Shown here in pieces: positions 8,235 to 15,704 of a stretch of DNA of 43,181 nucleotides. Numbering within the stretch: position 1 is the first letter of the stretch; each line of letters starts with the position of its first letter. Made by a program: the position numbers and the translations under genes. Below the pieces are notes generated by a model. It searched no databases, was not told the DNA's origin, and saw only the letters and a list, made by a program, of their open reading frames with translations. This stretch comes from an uncultured Pelagibacteraceae bacterium (GTDB lineage Bacteria; Pseudomonadota; Alphaproteobacteria; Pelagibacterales; Pelagibacteraceae), in assembly GCA_902523495.1 (NCBI GenBank), contig CABYZU010000007.1, positions 1-43,181 of the forward strand, given 5' to 3'.

Positions 8235-9555
8235 CAGCTTTTAATTTACTCTTTGACGATTTGTTCAAAGCTTGATCTAAATCTTCTATGATATCATCAA
8301 TGTGCTCAATACCTATGCATAATCTTACATAGCCTTGCGTAACACCTGATGCAGCAAGTTGTTTTTTATTTAATTGACTGTGTGTCGTACTAGCAGGATG
8401 AGTAGCTAAACTTCTTGCGTCTCCAATATTAGCAACATGATAAAACATTTTTAAAGACTCTATAAATTTTTTACCAGCCTCTATACCACCTTTAAGTTCA
8501 ACGCCAACCATTGCACCATTTCCGCCACTTAAATATTTTTTAGCCCTATCAGATATCTTTTTTTCATGCTTGGTTGAATAAATCACTTTTGATATTTCTT
8601 TATGTTTAGATAAAAATTCAACAACTTTGCTTGCATTTTCGCAGTGCTGTTTCATTCTTAAAGCACAAGTTTCTAGTCCTTGAATTATAGAAAAAGCATT
8701 ATCAGGTGCTAAAGATGAACCTAGGTCTCTTAATAAACATACCCTAGCTCTGACAGCAAATGGTATGTTTGCGCCAGTTAATTCAGGCACTGCTTTACCC
8801 CATATAACATCCCCATAACTTGGATCAGGTTCGTTAAATAAAGGTTGTCTTTTTGGATCAGCTGTCCAATCAAAGTTTCCTCCATCAACTATACTACCTG
8901 CAACAACTGTGCCGTGACCGCCAATATATTTTGTTAGAGAATGAATTGTAATGGCAGCTCCATGTTCAATTGGCTTACATATAACTGGAGCAGCGGTATT
9001 ATCCATAATTAGTGGTATGTTGTATTTCTTCCCTATATCTGAAACCTCTTTAATTGGAAAAACTCTTAAATAAGGATTAGGTAAAGTCTCACCATAGAAA
9101 GCACGCGTATTTTTATCAATAAGTTTTTCAAAATTATATGGGTCTACTGGATCGGCATATCTTATTTCAATTCCTAACTTACTTAAAGTATTAGTAAAAA
9201 GAGAGACTGTTCCTCCATATAAATCAGTTGAGCTTACAATGTTATCGCCTGCTTGAGCAACATTTAAAACAGCAAAGGTTGATGCTGTTTGCCCAGATGA
9301 AACCGTTAGACAAGCTAAACCTCCCTCTAATTCAGCTAATCTTTTTTCCAAAACATCATTAGTTGGATTCATTATTCTTGTATAAATATTTCCAAACTCT
9401 TCTAGTCTAAAAAGCTTAGCTGCATGTTCCGTATTATCAAATTGGTATGCAGTTGTTCTATAAATTGGTACAGTTACTGCGTTTGTTGTTGGATCCTTTC
9501 TATACTCACCACCATGCAAACCAATAGTTTCTGGATTATTTCTTTTTTTTTTCAT
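8227..9555 (-). CDS. metY: O-acetylhomoserine sulfhydrylase (aminocarboxypropyltransferase)
   Basis: PLP enzyme that makes homocysteine from O-acetylhomoserine and sulfide, or methionine from methanethiol. The 442-residue protein is of MetY length, longer than MetB/MetC. The PLP Lys is residue 209 in SLTKYIGGHGT, with the DNTAAP phosphate-site Asp at about 186 and the SSGQTAS loop near 86-92. The ETLPNP block is typical for the family. Two SAM-type aptamers lie between its promoter and its Shine-Dalgarno sequence (AAAAAAGGA, 5 bases before the ATG), so it should be switched off when SAM is plentiful. It does not lie in an operon here. Confidence 0.95.
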   Translation of the reverse strand: MKKKRNNPETIGLHGGEYRKDPTTNAVTVPIYRTTAYQFDNTEHAAKLFRLEEFGNIYTRIMNPTNDVLEKRLAELEGGLACLTVSSGQTASTFAVLNVAQAGDNIVSSTDLYGGTVSLFTNTLSKLGIEIRYADPVDPYNFEKLIDKNTRAFYGETLPNPYLRVFPIKEVSDIGKKYNIPLIMDNTAAPVICKPIEHGAAITIHSLTKYIGGHGTVVAGSIVDGGNFDWTADPKRQPLFNEPDPSYGDVIWGKAVPELTGANIPFAVRARVCLLRDLGSSLAPDNAFSIIQGLETCALRMKQHCENASKVVEFLSKHKEISKVIYSTKHEKKISDRAKKYLSGGNGAMVGVELKGGIEAGKKFIESLKMFYHVANIGDARSLATHPASTTHSQLNKKQLAASGVTQGYVRLCIGIEHIDDIIEDLDQALNKSSKSKLKAVS

Positions 9556-9559
9556 TATA

Positions 9560-9617
9560 TTCCTTTTTTAGTGCTTTTACTTTTGTAAGGCGCACAATAT
9601 AGTTCAAATGCCTACCG
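9560..9617 (-). promoter_or_regulatory. SAM-V riboswitch of metY
   Basis: Reading the minus strand from 9617: P1 is GTA-GGC paired with GCC-T-TAC (one bulged T), enclosing ATTTGAACTATATTGTGC; the loop GTGC then pairs with GCAC a few bases downstream, giving an H-type pseudoknot. The 3' strand runs directly into AAAAAAGGA, the ribosome binding site of metY, so SAM binding should hide it. This agrees with the published description of SAM-V RNAs in marine bacteria, as I recall it. Confidence 0.85.
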
Positions 9618-9630
9618 AATTTGTATGATA

Positions 9631-9677
9631 ACTTCCTCTTTAGCTGTTAGCCCGCAATAGGATCAAATCGGCTTTAA
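9631..9677 (-). promoter_or_regulatory. SAM-II riboswitch upstream of the SAM-V element
   Basis: Minus strand from 9677: P1 AGCC pairs with GGCT; between them lies GATTTGATCCTATTGC, matching the conserved SAM-II loop GATTTAACC-x-TATTGC, and the 3' part AGCTAAAGAGGA matches the AGCTAAAAAGGG segment of SAM-II. The predicted transcription start is at about 9672-9673, so the aptamer sits at the very 5' end. No start codon follows its AGAGGA at ribosome-binding distance, and I see no intrinsic terminator before the SAM-V element. Confidence 0.8.
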
Positions 9678-9678
9678 C

Positions 9679-9706
9679 AATATAACAAAAAAAAGGCCTA
9701 AAACAA
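9679..9706 (-). promoter_or_regulatory. metY promoter
   Basis: Minus strand: TTGTTT at 9706-9701, 16-base spacer, TATATT at 9684-9679. A start 6-7 bases downstream puts the first nucleotide at the edge of the SAM-II aptamer, which supports the assignment. It lies back to back with the rplM promoter. Confidence 0.5.
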
Positions 9707-9719
9707 TATAAATATCAAT

Positions 9720-9747
9720 TTGACTTTGACCTTATTAATAGTATTAA
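9720..9747 (+). promoter_or_regulatory. rplM-rpsI promoter
   Basis: TTGACT at 9720-9725, 16-base spacer, TATTAA at 9742-9747; the ATG of rplM is 11 bases further on, which leaves a leader of only a few bases. No Shine-Dalgarno sequence fits in that space. Confidence 0.5.
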
Positions 9748-9757
9748 TCCTCGCACA

Positions 9758-10216
9758 ATGACAAAATTCCTTAAAAAAGATCAATTATCCTCTAATTGGT
9801 ATGAAATAGATGCTAAAAATGCTGTTGTTGGCAGACTGGCAACTGTTATATCAAAAATTATTAGAGGTAAAAATAAAACAACTTTTACACCACACATGGA
9901 TGATGGTGATTTTGTGGTTGTTAAAAATATAGAGCAAATCAAATTTACTGGAAATAAATTTCAAAATAAAAAGTATTATCGACATACAGGTCATCCTGGT
10001 GGAATAAAAGAGACTACACCAGAAAAACTATTTGAAAAGAAACCAGGTGAAGCCCTAAAACTTGCAGTAAAAAGAATGCTTCCAGGGGGAGTGTTGGGAA
10101 AAAAACAACTAAATAAATTAAAAATATATGTTGGAAATGATCATCCTCATTCAGCCCAAAATCCTCGAGTTATACAATTGGATAAATTAAACTCTAAAAA
10201 TATAGCAAGAAATTAA
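9758..10216 (+). CDS. rplM: 50S ribosomal protein L13
   Basis: Large-subunit protein that binds 23S rRNA early in assembly. 152 residues, normal length. Diagnostic segments are NWYEIDAKNAVVGRLAT near residues 13-29, FTPHMDDGDFVVV, YYRHTGHPGG and AVKRMLPGG near residues 101-109. It is followed after one base by rpsI, the universal L13-S9 pair. The promoter lies in the short region shared with the divergent metY. Confidence 0.98.
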   Translation: MTKFLKKDQLSSNWYEIDAKNAVVGRLATVISKIIRGKNKTTFTPHMDDGDFVVVKNIEQIKFTGNKFQNKKYYRHTGHPGGIKETTPEKLFEKKPGEALKLAVKRMLPGGVLGKKQLNKLKIYVGNDHPHSAQNPRVIQLDKLNSKNIARN

Positions 10217-10217
10217 A

Positions 10218-10655
10218 ATGGAAAATACTCAAACTTCAACTAAAGCCCCAAAAATAAAACTAGACTTCAAAGACAGTAAATACGCTACTGGAAGAAGGAA
10301 AACATCAATAGCTAAAGTTTGGCTAAAAAAAGGTTCAGGTAAAATTTATGTAAATGGTAAACTTTTTAGCGATTATTTTTCAAGCGATAATCATAAAATG
10401 CAAATAGTAAGACCTTTTGAACTTATAAATCAACCAACAGAATACGATGTAAAATGCAGTGTAAAAGGTGGTGGTCCAACAGGACAAGCAGGAGCAATGG
10501 TACACGGTATCTCTAAAGCTTTAGTTATGTTTGATGAGAAATTGAAATCTACACTTAAAACTGAAAAATTGACCACTCGAGACTCCAGATCAGTTGAAAG
10601 AAAAAAACCTGGACGTAAAAAAGCCAGAAGAAGCTTTCAATTTTCTAAAAGATAA
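10218..10655 (+). CDS. rpsI: 30S ribosomal protein S9
   Basis: Small-subunit protein whose C-terminal tail reaches the P-site tRNA anticodon. 145 residues. The family blocks KYATGRRKTSIAKVWLKKGSG, KGGGPTGQAGAMVHGISKAL and the basic tail ending FQFSKR are all intact; the final -SKR is the conserved P-site contact. It lies one base after rplM and is cotranscribed with it. Confidence 0.98.
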   Translation: MENTQTSTKAPKIKLDFKDSKYATGRRKTSIAKVWLKKGSGKIYVNGKLFSDYFSSDNHKMQIVRPFELINQPTEYDVKCSVKGGGPTGQAGAMVHGISKALVMFDEKLKSTLKTEKLTTRDSRSVERKKPGRKKARRSFQFSKR

Positions 10656-10674
10656 TTCTTTTTTAACTTTTAAC

Positions 10675-10683
10675 TGCTATAAT
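10675..10683 (+). promoter_or_regulatory. extended -10 promoter of argC, leaderless arrangement
   Basis: TGCTATAAT at 10675-10683 is a perfect extended -10 element (TGnTATAAT). The argC ATG is at 10689, so transcription starting 6-7 bases after the box begins at or next to the A of the ATG. No good -35 is visible, which extended -10 promoters can do without. Confidence 0.55.
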
Positions 10684-10688
10684 ATTAA

Positions 10689-11711
10689 ATGCCTAAGCTT
10701 AATGTACTAATTGCTGGATCAACTGGATATATTGGTGTTCAACTAATTAAATTATTAATTAAACACAAGAATATTAATATAAAGTATCTATGTGGGAATT
10801 CCTCTGTTGGAAAAAAAATCTCATCTTACGATACTTCAATAAAGTCAAAAAAGTTACCAAGAATCACTAAGTATAATAAAGAATATTTAAATTATGTTGA
10901 TATTATATTTTCTGCGCTACCAAATGGAGAAGCTCAATTAATTTCAAAAGATTTATTAAAAAAAAATACTTTAATTGATTTAGCTGCAGATTTTAGACTA
11001 AGAAAAGGTTCTGATTATTTGAAATGGTATAAACAAAAACATAAAGCTTTGAGTAATATAAAAAATAGCATTTACGCCATACCTGAAATATCAGGAAAAT
11101 TGGTTAAAAAGTTTAGCATTATTGGATGTCCAGGTTGCTACCCTACATCAATACTTTTACCACTTATTCCATTAATTAAAAAAAAATCGATTAAGTTAAA
11201 GAATATCATTATAGACTCCAAATCTGGATATTCTGGAGCGGGTAGAGGAGTGCACAAAAAGTTCAAAAAAAAAAATTTATACGAATCTCTTAGTGCATAT
11301 GGAATAGGTTTTCATAGACATAATTCAGAAATTGATCAAGAACTAAAAAATAACACTTCCTCAAAAATCAATTTTACTTTTACACCCCATATTATTCCAA
11401 TGTTTAGAGGTATATTAAGTACAATTTATTTGGACTTAAAACCTGGCACTACTTTAAATAAAGTACAAAATATTTTGAAAATATTTCATAAAAAGAATAA
11501 ATTTGTAAAGATAAAGAGTATTAACTCTTTTTTGAGCACAAATGACGTTATGAATACTAATTATTGTTTTATTTCTGTCTGTAAAACCAAATTTAAAGAT
11601 AAAATAATAATTTTATCAGTCATTGATAATCTTATTAAAGGTGGAGCAGGTCAAGCAGTTCAAAATATGAATTTGAAATTTGGTTTTAAAAATAATGAGG
11701 GATTATTATGA
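10689..11711 (+). CDS. argC: N-acetyl-gamma-glutamyl-phosphate reductase
   Basis: NADPH-dependent third step of arginine synthesis. 340 residues. The Rossmann motif AGSTGYIGVQL opens the protein at residues 9-19; the catalytic Cys is residue 150 in GCPGCYPTS; the SGYSGAGRG block and the substrate-binding FHRHNSEIDQ (catalytic His region) follow; the end carries DNLIKGGAGQAVQNMN. The reading ends in ATGA, overlapping the start of a 53-residue lipoprotein gene. Its neighbours belong to amino-acid synthesis (hom). Confidence 0.96.
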   Translation: MPKLNVLIAGSTGYIGVQLIKLLIKHKNINIKYLCGNSSVGKKISSYDTSIKSKKLPRITKYNKEYLNYVDIIFSALPNGEAQLISKDLLKKNTLIDLAADFRLRKGSDYLKWYKQKHKALSNIKNSIYAIPEISGKLVKKFSIIGCPGCYPTSILLPLIPLIKKKSIKLKNIIIDSKSGYSGAGRGVHKKFKKKNLYESLSAYGIGFHRHNSEIDQELKNNTSSKINFTFTPHIIPMFRGILSTIYLDLKPGTTLNKVQNILKIFHKKNKFVKIKSINSFLSTNDVMNTNYCFISVCKTKFKDKIIILSVIDNLIKGGAGQAVQNMNLKFGFKNNEGLL

Positions 11712-11869
11712 AAAAATTACCATTATTAATTTTGTTTCTAATTATTTCTTGTGCCCCTGTGCAAACTGAGAAAAAGATTAATTTTTCTAAAGATCTAACT
11801 TTTGAAGAATTTAAATCAAATTTAAAAGTTTACGTAGATAACAGTGATTATCCAAATATAGATGAATAA
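11708..11869 (+). CDS. small lipoprotein, 53 residues, unknown function
   Basis: A short gene fills the 150 bases between argC and hom exactly: its ATG overlaps the argC stop (ATGA) and its TAA lies 8 bases inside hom. The product has a signal peptide MKKLPLLILFLIISC ending in a lipobox (I-I-S-C, Cys at residue 15), followed by a 38-residue mature part rich in Lys, Asp and Asn that ends DNSDYPNIDE. The perfect fit at both ends and the lipobox support a real gene. I do not recognise the mature part and assign no function. It may be anchored to the outer membrane. Confidence 0.75.
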   Translation: MKKLPLLILFLIISCAPVQTEKKINFSKDLTFEEFKSNLKVYVDNSDYPNIDE

Positions 11870-13154
11870 AATAGTTAACATTGCAATTGTTGGTTTGGGT
11901 CAAGTAGGCATTTATCTTTACAATGAATTAAGGTTAAAAAAAAAAGAAATAGAAATAAAAACAGGAAAACAGATAAATATCGTTGCAATTTCTGCAAAAA
12001 ATAAAAATAAAAAAAGAAAATACAATATTAATAAGAAAATTTTTTATACTAATCCTCTTAAAATTTTAAAAGAAAAAAAGATTGATATCTTATTTGAATC
12101 TATTGGACAACCCGATGGAATTTCAAAAAAAATTGTTGTGATGGCATTAAAGAATAAGATTAATGTTATAACACCAAATAAAGCTTTAATTTCAAAACAT
12201 GGTAATGAATTAGCTAAATTAGCAGAGAAGAATAATGTAAATTTAGAATTTGAAGCCTCTGTTGCTGGAGGAATTCCAATACTTAGAATGATTAAAGAAG
12301 GTTTAGCTACAAATAAGATAAAGAAAGTCTATGGAATTTTAAATGGAACAACTAATTATATTCTAACAGAAATGGAAAATTCAAATGAGACTTTTGATAA
12401 AGTCTTAAAAAAAGCCCAAGAACTTGGTTATGCTGAACCAGATAATCCTAAATTAGATTTGAATGGGTTTGATGCTTTTGCAAAAGTTAGGATTTTATCA
12501 GCTCTTGCATTCAATAATCAAATTTCACATCACAAATGTATAATGGAAGGTATAGAAAATATTGATTTAAAAGATATCAAAATTGCTAATCAATTGAACC
12601 TTAGAATTAAGTTACTTGGTATATGTGAAATGATAAATAATCGTTTATTTGAAACTGTTCATCCATGTTTAGTTGGTAAAGACACATACATAGGTAATGT
12701 AAATGGTGTTATGAACGCTGTTATTACGGAGGGAAAGCCTGTTGGTGAAAGTATACTTCAAGGAGAGGGCGCAGGACCAGGACCCACTTCATCTTCTTTA
12801 TTATCTGATTTATTGTCTATTCTAAGCGGAAACATAAAATATCCCTTTGGAATTTCCTCAAACAAAAGAAAAGCTGTAAAGGCTTTTAATAATGATGACT
12901 ATTCAAATTCTTTATATTTAAGATTTGAAGTTAAAGATAAACAAGGGGTTTTATCTTCTATAACTAACCGACTGGCTAAATACAAAATCTCTGTAAAAAG
13001 AATTATACAAACACCTGATAAAAAAAGAAATTCAGCTACTATTGTCATAATTACTCATAAAACATCTGAAAAAAATGCAAGAAACTGTTTATCTATATTT
13101 AGAAAGAATAGAAATATTTTAAAATTTCCAACATTAATTAGACTATATAATTAA
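11862..13154 (+). CDS. hom: homoserine dehydrogenase
   Basis: Reduces aspartate semialdehyde to homoserine, feeding threonine and methionine (and so the metY substrate). 430 residues: nucleotide-binding VGLGQVGIYL at residues 10-19, TPNKALISKHG near residues 106-116, FEASVAGGIPI, the KVYGILNGTTNYILTEM signature near 155-171, and a C-terminal ACT domain from about residue 350 (LYLRFEVKDKQGVLSSIT), the usual site of threonine feedback. The start overlaps the small lipoprotein gene by 8 bases, the end overlaps the next gene by 1. Confidence 0.96.
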   Translation: MNKIVNIAIVGLGQVGIYLYNELRLKKKEIEIKTGKQINIVAISAKNKNKKRKYNINKKIFYTNPLKILKEKKIDILFESIGQPDGISKKIVVMALKNKINVITPNKALISKHGNELAKLAEKNNVNLEFEASVAGGIPILRMIKEGLATNKIKKVYGILNGTTNYILTEMENSNETFDKVLKKAQELGYAEPDNPKLDLNGFDAFAKVRILSALAFNNQISHHKCIMEGIENIDLKDIKIANQLNLRIKLLGICEMINNRLFETVHPCLVGKDTYIGNVNGVMNAVITEGKPVGESILQGEGAGPGPTSSSLLSDLLSILSGNIKYPFGISSNKRKAVKAFNNDDYSNSLYLRFEVKDKQGVLSSITNRLAKYKISVKRIIQTPDKKRNSATIVIITHKTSEKNARNCLSIFRKNRNILKFPTLIRLYN

Positions 13155-14050
13155 TGGAAATTTATATTAAAATATTTGAAGTTATTTTTCCTGTTTTTTT
13201 TGTTATTGGAGTTGGTTATTATCTTGGCAAGAAAAACCCTAAATTCGATACTAATTTTATAACAAATTTTGCTGGCAATATTGGTACACCAGCAATGATT
13301 TTTTATACAGTAACAACGACTGGAATTACTTTAAGTATTTTTATTCATTATTTTATTTATGCTATAATAATGATCGCTGGTTTTGCAATTGTTGGGCTTT
13401 TTCTTCTTTTTTTTCTTAAAAAGGATTTAAGTATGGAGCTTCCTCCATTAATTCTACCAAATACAGGTAATATGGGTGTTCCAATTTGCCTTTTTGCATA
13501 TGGCACTCAGGGTCTTGGTGTTGCTTCTGCTGTAGCTTCTGTCATAATTTTGTTTCATTTTACGCTAGGTGTTTTTTTAGCAAAAAAAAGTTTTTCTTTT
13601 GATATTTTAATTAAAAGTCCACCTGTGTACGCTATTATTATATCTGTTTTCTTTTTATATTTTGAAATCGACACACCTTTATTTCTTGAGAACACAACGT
13701 TCCTTTTAACATACGCAACAATTTTCTTAGTTTTAATGTCATTAGGTATTGCTCTTACTAAATTTAAATTTTCATTGAAAAACTCAATTATTTTATCCCT
13801 ATGTAGAGTAATAATAGGTCCCTTAATAGCATTTGCTTTAATTTACAATTTTAATTTATCTGGACTGGCTGCAGGTGTTTTGCTTATACAGAGTGCAATG
13901 CCCAGTGCTATATTGAATTATTTAGTTGGCACAATGTATTCACCGAAAAAAATTGTTGATAGCGTTGCTAGTACAATAGTTGTTTCAACTTTGATGTCTT
14001 TTATAACAATTCCAATTGTTGTATTCTTTGCTTTAAAATACTTTAATTAA
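13154..14050 (+). CDS. AEC-family transporter (auxin efflux carrier-like permease)
   Basis: Inner-membrane protein of 298 residues with about ten hydrophobic segments in two halves. The pattern F-x-x-x-I-G-V-G-Y-Y-x-G near residues 15-26, NTGNMGVPI near residue 105 and QSAMPSAILNYLVG near residues 246-259 fits the AEC/malonate-type family, in which the N-x-G-N-x-G and M-P-x-A blocks are conserved. Substrates in the family are organic anions or unknown; nothing here identifies one. One-base overlap with hom suggests cotranscription, though the role need not be linked. Confidence 0.82.
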   Translation: MEIYIKIFEVIFPVFFVIGVGYYLGKKNPKFDTNFITNFAGNIGTPAMIFYTVTTTGITLSIFIHYFIYAIIMIAGFAIVGLFLLFFLKKDLSMELPPLILPNTGNMGVPICLFAYGTQGLGVASAVASVIILFHFTLGVFLAKKSFSFDILIKSPPVYAIIISVFFLYFEIDTPLFLENTTFLLTYATIFLVLMSLGIALTKFKFSLKNSIILSLCRVIIGPLIAFALIYNFNLSGLAAGVLLIQSAMPSAILNYLVGTMYSPKKIVDSVASTIVVSTLMSFITIPIVVFFALKYFN

Positions 14051-14068
14051 TCTATATCCTTTAAGTTC

Positions 14069-14920
14069 ATGAAGGCTATAACTTTCAATCTTTTAGCGTG
14101 GGTAATGCTTCCAATCATGGACGGATTTGCAAAATATTTAAGTGCAGACCTTCCTGTTTTACAAATTACATGGGCAAGGTATTTTTTTACAGTTACATTT
14201 ACTCTTCCAATTATGTTTTTCTTTTTTAGAGAAAATCTTGTTTGGACAGATAAACCAAAATTACAATTTATAAGAGGTATAATTCTTTTAACAGCTAATA
14301 TCTGTTTTTTTTATTCAATCTCAGTAATTTCATTAGCAAAAGCATTAACTTTAGCTTTTGTTGCACCTTTGATTGTTACAGCTTTTTCTCCAGTTTTTTT
14401 AGGAGAAAAGGTGGGTTTTAGAAGATGGTCTGCTGTAATTATAGGATTTATAGGTTCATTAGTAGTTATAAGACCTGGTTTTGTAGAAATTAACTTAGCA
14501 AGTTTAGCAGCTCTTGGAACCGGAATAATGTATGGGTTTTATTTAATTATTACTCGTAAATTAAGTACTTCAGATAACCCTTTATTAACTTTATTATTAA
14601 CTGGTGTAGTAGGGGCCTTAATAGTTTCCACAATAATGCCATTTGTTTGGGTTGCGCCTTCTTTAAATCAGTGGACTATGATGGCTGCTATAGGGATTTT
14701 TGCCTGTATAGGTCATTTATTTTTAATATTATCTCTAAAATACGCTGATGCCTCTAAATTAGCACCATTTAGCTACTTTGAGATCATTACTAACATTATC
14801 ATAGGTTATTATTTCTTTAGTGATTTCCCAGATAATTGGACTTTTTTAGGATTATTTATTATTGTATTAAGCGGTATCTATATCTCTAGGAGAGAGAATA
14901 TAGTTAAAAAAATTAAATAA
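14069..14920 (+). CDS. DMT-superfamily transporter (EamA)
   Basis: Inner-membrane protein of 283 residues with ten predicted membrane spans in two EamA repeats. The first repeat ends with SLAKALTLAFVAPLIVTAFS and FLGEKVGFRRW near residues 88-123, the second with ADASKLAPFSYFEIITNIII near 225-244; these A-x-x-x-P-L/F-x-G-E segments are family hallmarks. The substrate is unknown; metabolite or amino-acid export is common in the family. It follows the AEC transporter after 18 bases. A perfect hairpin overlaps its stop codon. Confidence 0.85.
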   Translation: MKAITFNLLAWVMLPIMDGFAKYLSADLPVLQITWARYFFTVTFTLPIMFFFFRENLVWTDKPKLQFIRGIILLTANICFFYSISVISLAKALTLAFVAPLIVTAFSPVFLGEKVGFRRWSAVIIGFIGSLVVIRPGFVEINLASLAALGTGIMYGFYLIITRKLSTSDNPLLTLLLTGVVGALIVSTIMPFVWVAPSLNQWTMMAAIGIFACIGHLFLILSLKYADASKLAPFSYFEIITNIIIGYYFFSDFPDNWTFLGLFIIVLSGIYISRRENIVKKIK

Positions 14921-14940
14921 TAGGTATTATTTATTTACTA
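14914..14940 (+). terminator. possible terminator of the DMT transporter gene
   Basis: A 9-base perfect inverted repeat (TAAATAATA at 14914-14922 and TATTATTTA at 14925-14933) spans the stop codon and is followed by a short T-rich stretch. The stem has no G:C pairs, so it would be weak. Confidence 0.35.
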
Positions 14941-15360
14941 ATATATAAAGTATTACATTAATTATATATTGTAAACTATTGTAATTATAATATTTTTATT
15001 AAGTCTTAGATTTAACAATAATTTGATATAAATTGATATTATAAATGCAAAATATAGTTGACTTATGTTTCAGTGCTTAAATTTTGAGCTAAATCTAAAA
15101 AATATTAAATTATCGTTTAAAATCCTGACTTTTCGAACATAATGAAAAGTGAAATCATGGATATTTAGGGTAGTCTAAAAGTGTTGATATAGTTACACAG
15201 TAGAGCGATGCACTAATTGAATATAGCATTTAAACGTCCAAATAGGGGTCTCTTTTGAGCATAGGCTCAAATGTGCTACAACTAAAGGGTGAATAATACT
15301 GTTTTGTATCAAATTAATTAAAAAGATCAAAAAAACGTTGATTTTACTAGGTTTTTAACA
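14934..15360. other. 427-base non-coding stretch with hairpins
   Basis: No convincing gene is visible. The first 170 bases are nearly pure A/T; from about 15100 to 15290 the composition is visibly richer in G and C. Two perfect hairpins lie there: ACTTTTC (15128-15134) with GAAAAGT (15144-15150), 9-base loop, and TTTGAGC (15254-15260) with GCTCAAA (15265-15271), 4-base loop. The second has no adjoining T-run. A structured RNA, a remnant of a lost gene, or an integration footprint are all possible. In a genome that otherwise has spacers of 0-80 bases this gap is exceptional. Confidence 0.5.
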
Positions 15361-15657
15361 TTAAAAATCCTTAAAATAAGGCTTAATGGCTGCTTTTTCA
15401 GATTTAAGTAATTTAAGCTTTTGCTTGATTCCACCTCTTCCTGAGTATCCTCCAAGAGCTCCATCTGATCTAATCACTCTATGACAGGGTATTCTTGGTG
15501 CATATGGGTTATTAGCGCAAGCGTTAGCGACAGCACGAGCTGATCTAGGGCTTTTTATGCTAATAGCTACTTGTTTATAGGTTTTTACTTTACCTTTAGG
15601 GATGGTTCTAAGATATTTCCAAACTTTTAATTGAAATTTAGTACCTTTGAGAATCAT
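15361..15657 (-). CDS. short MGMT-family protein (O6-alkylguanine alkyltransferase C-terminal domain)
   Basis: Transfers alkyl groups from O6-alkylguanine to its own cysteine, or binds such lesions. From the ATG at 15657 the product is 98 residues: only the DNA-binding/active-site domain, without the N-terminal domain of Ogt/Ada. The active-site PCHRV is intact, with Cys rather than the Trp of alkyltransferase-like proteins; I-P-x-G-K-V-K-T-Y, SPRSARAVANACANNPYAPR and GGYSGRGGIKQK are also typical. The frame stays open to a GTG at 15717, but those 20 residues run towards the GC-rich patch upstream and look non-native. Whether the short form repairs DNA is not known from sequence. Confidence 0.85.
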   Translation of the reverse strand: MILKGTKFQLKVWKYLRTIPKGKVKTYKQVAISIKSPRSARAVANACANNPYAPRIPCHRVIRSDGALGGYSGRGGIKQKLKLLKSEKAAIKPYFKDF

Positions 15658-15704
15658 GAGTGAAAAACACCTGTTTCCTTGCACTTTTAAGGGTGCAAAG
15701 AACA

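Noticed and set aside
8200-8275. Bidirectional terminator at the ctaA/metY convergent overlap
   Set aside because: Only a broken stem (TCAAAG with CTTTGA and an internal bulge) can be drawn, without a T-run.
15230-15260. Possible att copy of the tRNA-Glu 3' end near AATAGGGGTCTC
   Set aside because: Only a few bases resemble the tRNA sequence; no repeat of the tRNA 3' end long enough to be an attachment site was found around the integrase.
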